Shown: positions 63,656 to 64,000 of the stretch, in pieces
Numbering within the stretch: position 1 is the stretch's first letter
How the letters are laid out: each line of letters opens with the position of its first letter
Source of the DNA: Pseudodonghicola flavimaris
GTDB lineage: Bacteria > Pseudomonadota > Alphaproteobacteria > Rhodobacterales > Rhodobacteraceae
Assembly: GCF_030164425.1 (NCBI RefSeq)
Contig: NZ_JASNJD010000013.1
Location: forward strand, 62,001-126,000
Direction of reading: 5' to 3'
Length of the DNA stretch: 64,000 bases
Position numbers and translations under genes: made by a program
Notes under the pieces: generated by a model
Database searches by the model: none
Told to the model about the DNA's origin: nothing
The model's input: the letters and a program-made list of their open reading frames with translations, nothing else

Positions 63656-64000
63656 TCAGTGCAACCAGCGGGCGCGTCGCAGGGTGGAGGCCCGGACATA
63701 GTCGCAGGCCGAACAGGCCTCTGCGCCCCAGCGGTCATTGGCCATCCGGCGGCAGGTGACCACCTTCGCGGGCAGGCCGAAATCCTCCGACGGGCGCATG
63801 TAGCTGACCCGCGTGATGCTGGCCGGCATGTTGCGCCTGAGCCAGTTCATCGCCGCGGTGGCACAGTGCGGGCCGAAGGGGGCGACGAAATCGATCATCC
63901 AGAAGCGATCGCCCGAGCGCCAGTCCGCCGGCGCCAGGAACTCTCCTGCAACATGGCGATTCTGCGCATCGCTGTTCAGCCAGGCCCAGGTGACGCCGGC
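63656..64000 (-). CDS. RTX toxin-activating lysine acyltransferase (HlyC family), C-terminal part
   Basis: Frame open on the minus strand from the window edge to the stop at 63656 (114 residues visible; the usable ATG inside is not the true start). The segment WRSGDRFWMIDFVAPFG matches the HlyC/CyaC core (WxSGDRxWxIDWIAPFG), including the catalytic Asp region; upstream GVTWAWLNSDAQNRHVAGEF fits the strand before it. Members acylate lysines of RTX toxins using acyl-ACP. The N-terminal catalytic His is outside the window. The tail carries an unusual cluster of Cys residues (TCRRMANDRWGAEACSACDY). Confidence 0.8.
   Translation of the reverse strand, partial: AGVTWAWLNSDAQNRHVAGEFLAPADWRSGDRFWMIDFVAPFGPHCATAAMNWLRRNMPASITRVSYMRPSEDFGLPAKVVTCRRMANDRWGAEACSACDYVRASTLRRARWLH

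Overview
The window is about 64 kb of GC-rich DNA from an alphaproteobacterium, almost certainly a member of the Rhodobacteraceae (Roseobacter/Paracoccus-type). The evidence is a complete Rhodobacter-type gene transfer agent (GTA) cluster in canonical order, a pyruvate dehydrogenase E1-beta carrying its own lipoyl domain, an XRE-luxR-luxI quorum-sensing block, and intergenic repeats of a kind I associate with this family. The genus cannot be fixed from the sequence alone. I saw no rRNA, tRNA, insertion sequence or CRISPR array.

Layout. 1-3500: the end of trigger factor (tig) converges on a minus-strand quorum-sensing block (XRE regulator, LuxR, LuxI), followed by a small lytic transglycosylase lipoprotein. 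3694-4930: rpsF-rpsR-rplI ribosomal protein operon (minus). 5324-8225: a small membrane protein, a periplasmic YceI protein and a cytochrome b561-YceI fusion. 8367-14201: fatty acid synthesis cluster fabD, fabG, acpP, fabF and mltG, with a divergent ureohydrolase inserted between acpP and fabF. 14285-28429: GTA cluster with a good promoter and a possible leader attenuator. It runs from small and large terminase through portal, g3.5, protease, capsid, connectors, tail tube, tape measure, baseplate proteins and NlpC/P60 peptidase to the large host-specificity protein. 28745-36590: cysE, a CMD/AhpD-like protein, an MFS exporter, pdhA-pdhB-pdhC, an FtsB-like divisome protein and a bacterioferritin that lacks the haem-ligand Met. 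36642-40784: ABC-F ATPase, Bcr/CflA-type MFS exporter, ndk and a TfoX C-terminal domain protein. 40832-52422: a GntR regulator divergent from a seven-gene operon made of a peptide/nickel-type ABC transporter (binding protein, two permeases, two ATPases), an acyl-CoA synthetase and a single-chain biotin-dependent acyl-CoA carboxylase. 52603-53721: an alpha/beta-hydrolase lipoprotein. 53854-58140: a haem-acquisition island with two HasA-like RTX proteins flanking a TonB-dependent receptor. 58206-63491: the ugpBAEC glycerol-3-phosphate ABC transporter operon, ending in an endonuclease/exonuclease/phosphatase-family enzyme. 63656-64000: the C-terminal part of an HlyC-type RTX-activating acyltransferase, cut by the window edge.

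How the parts fit. The quorum-sensing block lies only 13 kb from the GTA cluster, and quorum sensing is known to control GTA production in Rhodobacter capsulatus. The transporter-CoA ligase-carboxylase operon reads as an uptake, activation and carboxylation route for an unknown carboxylic acid. The HasA-like pair with its receptor should scavenge haem, using a type I exporter encoded elsewhere. The least ordinary items are the GTA leader (promoter, leaderless mini-ORF and overlapping terminator), the HasA-RTX pair, the transporter/ligase/carboxylase operon and the C-terminally extended LuxI.
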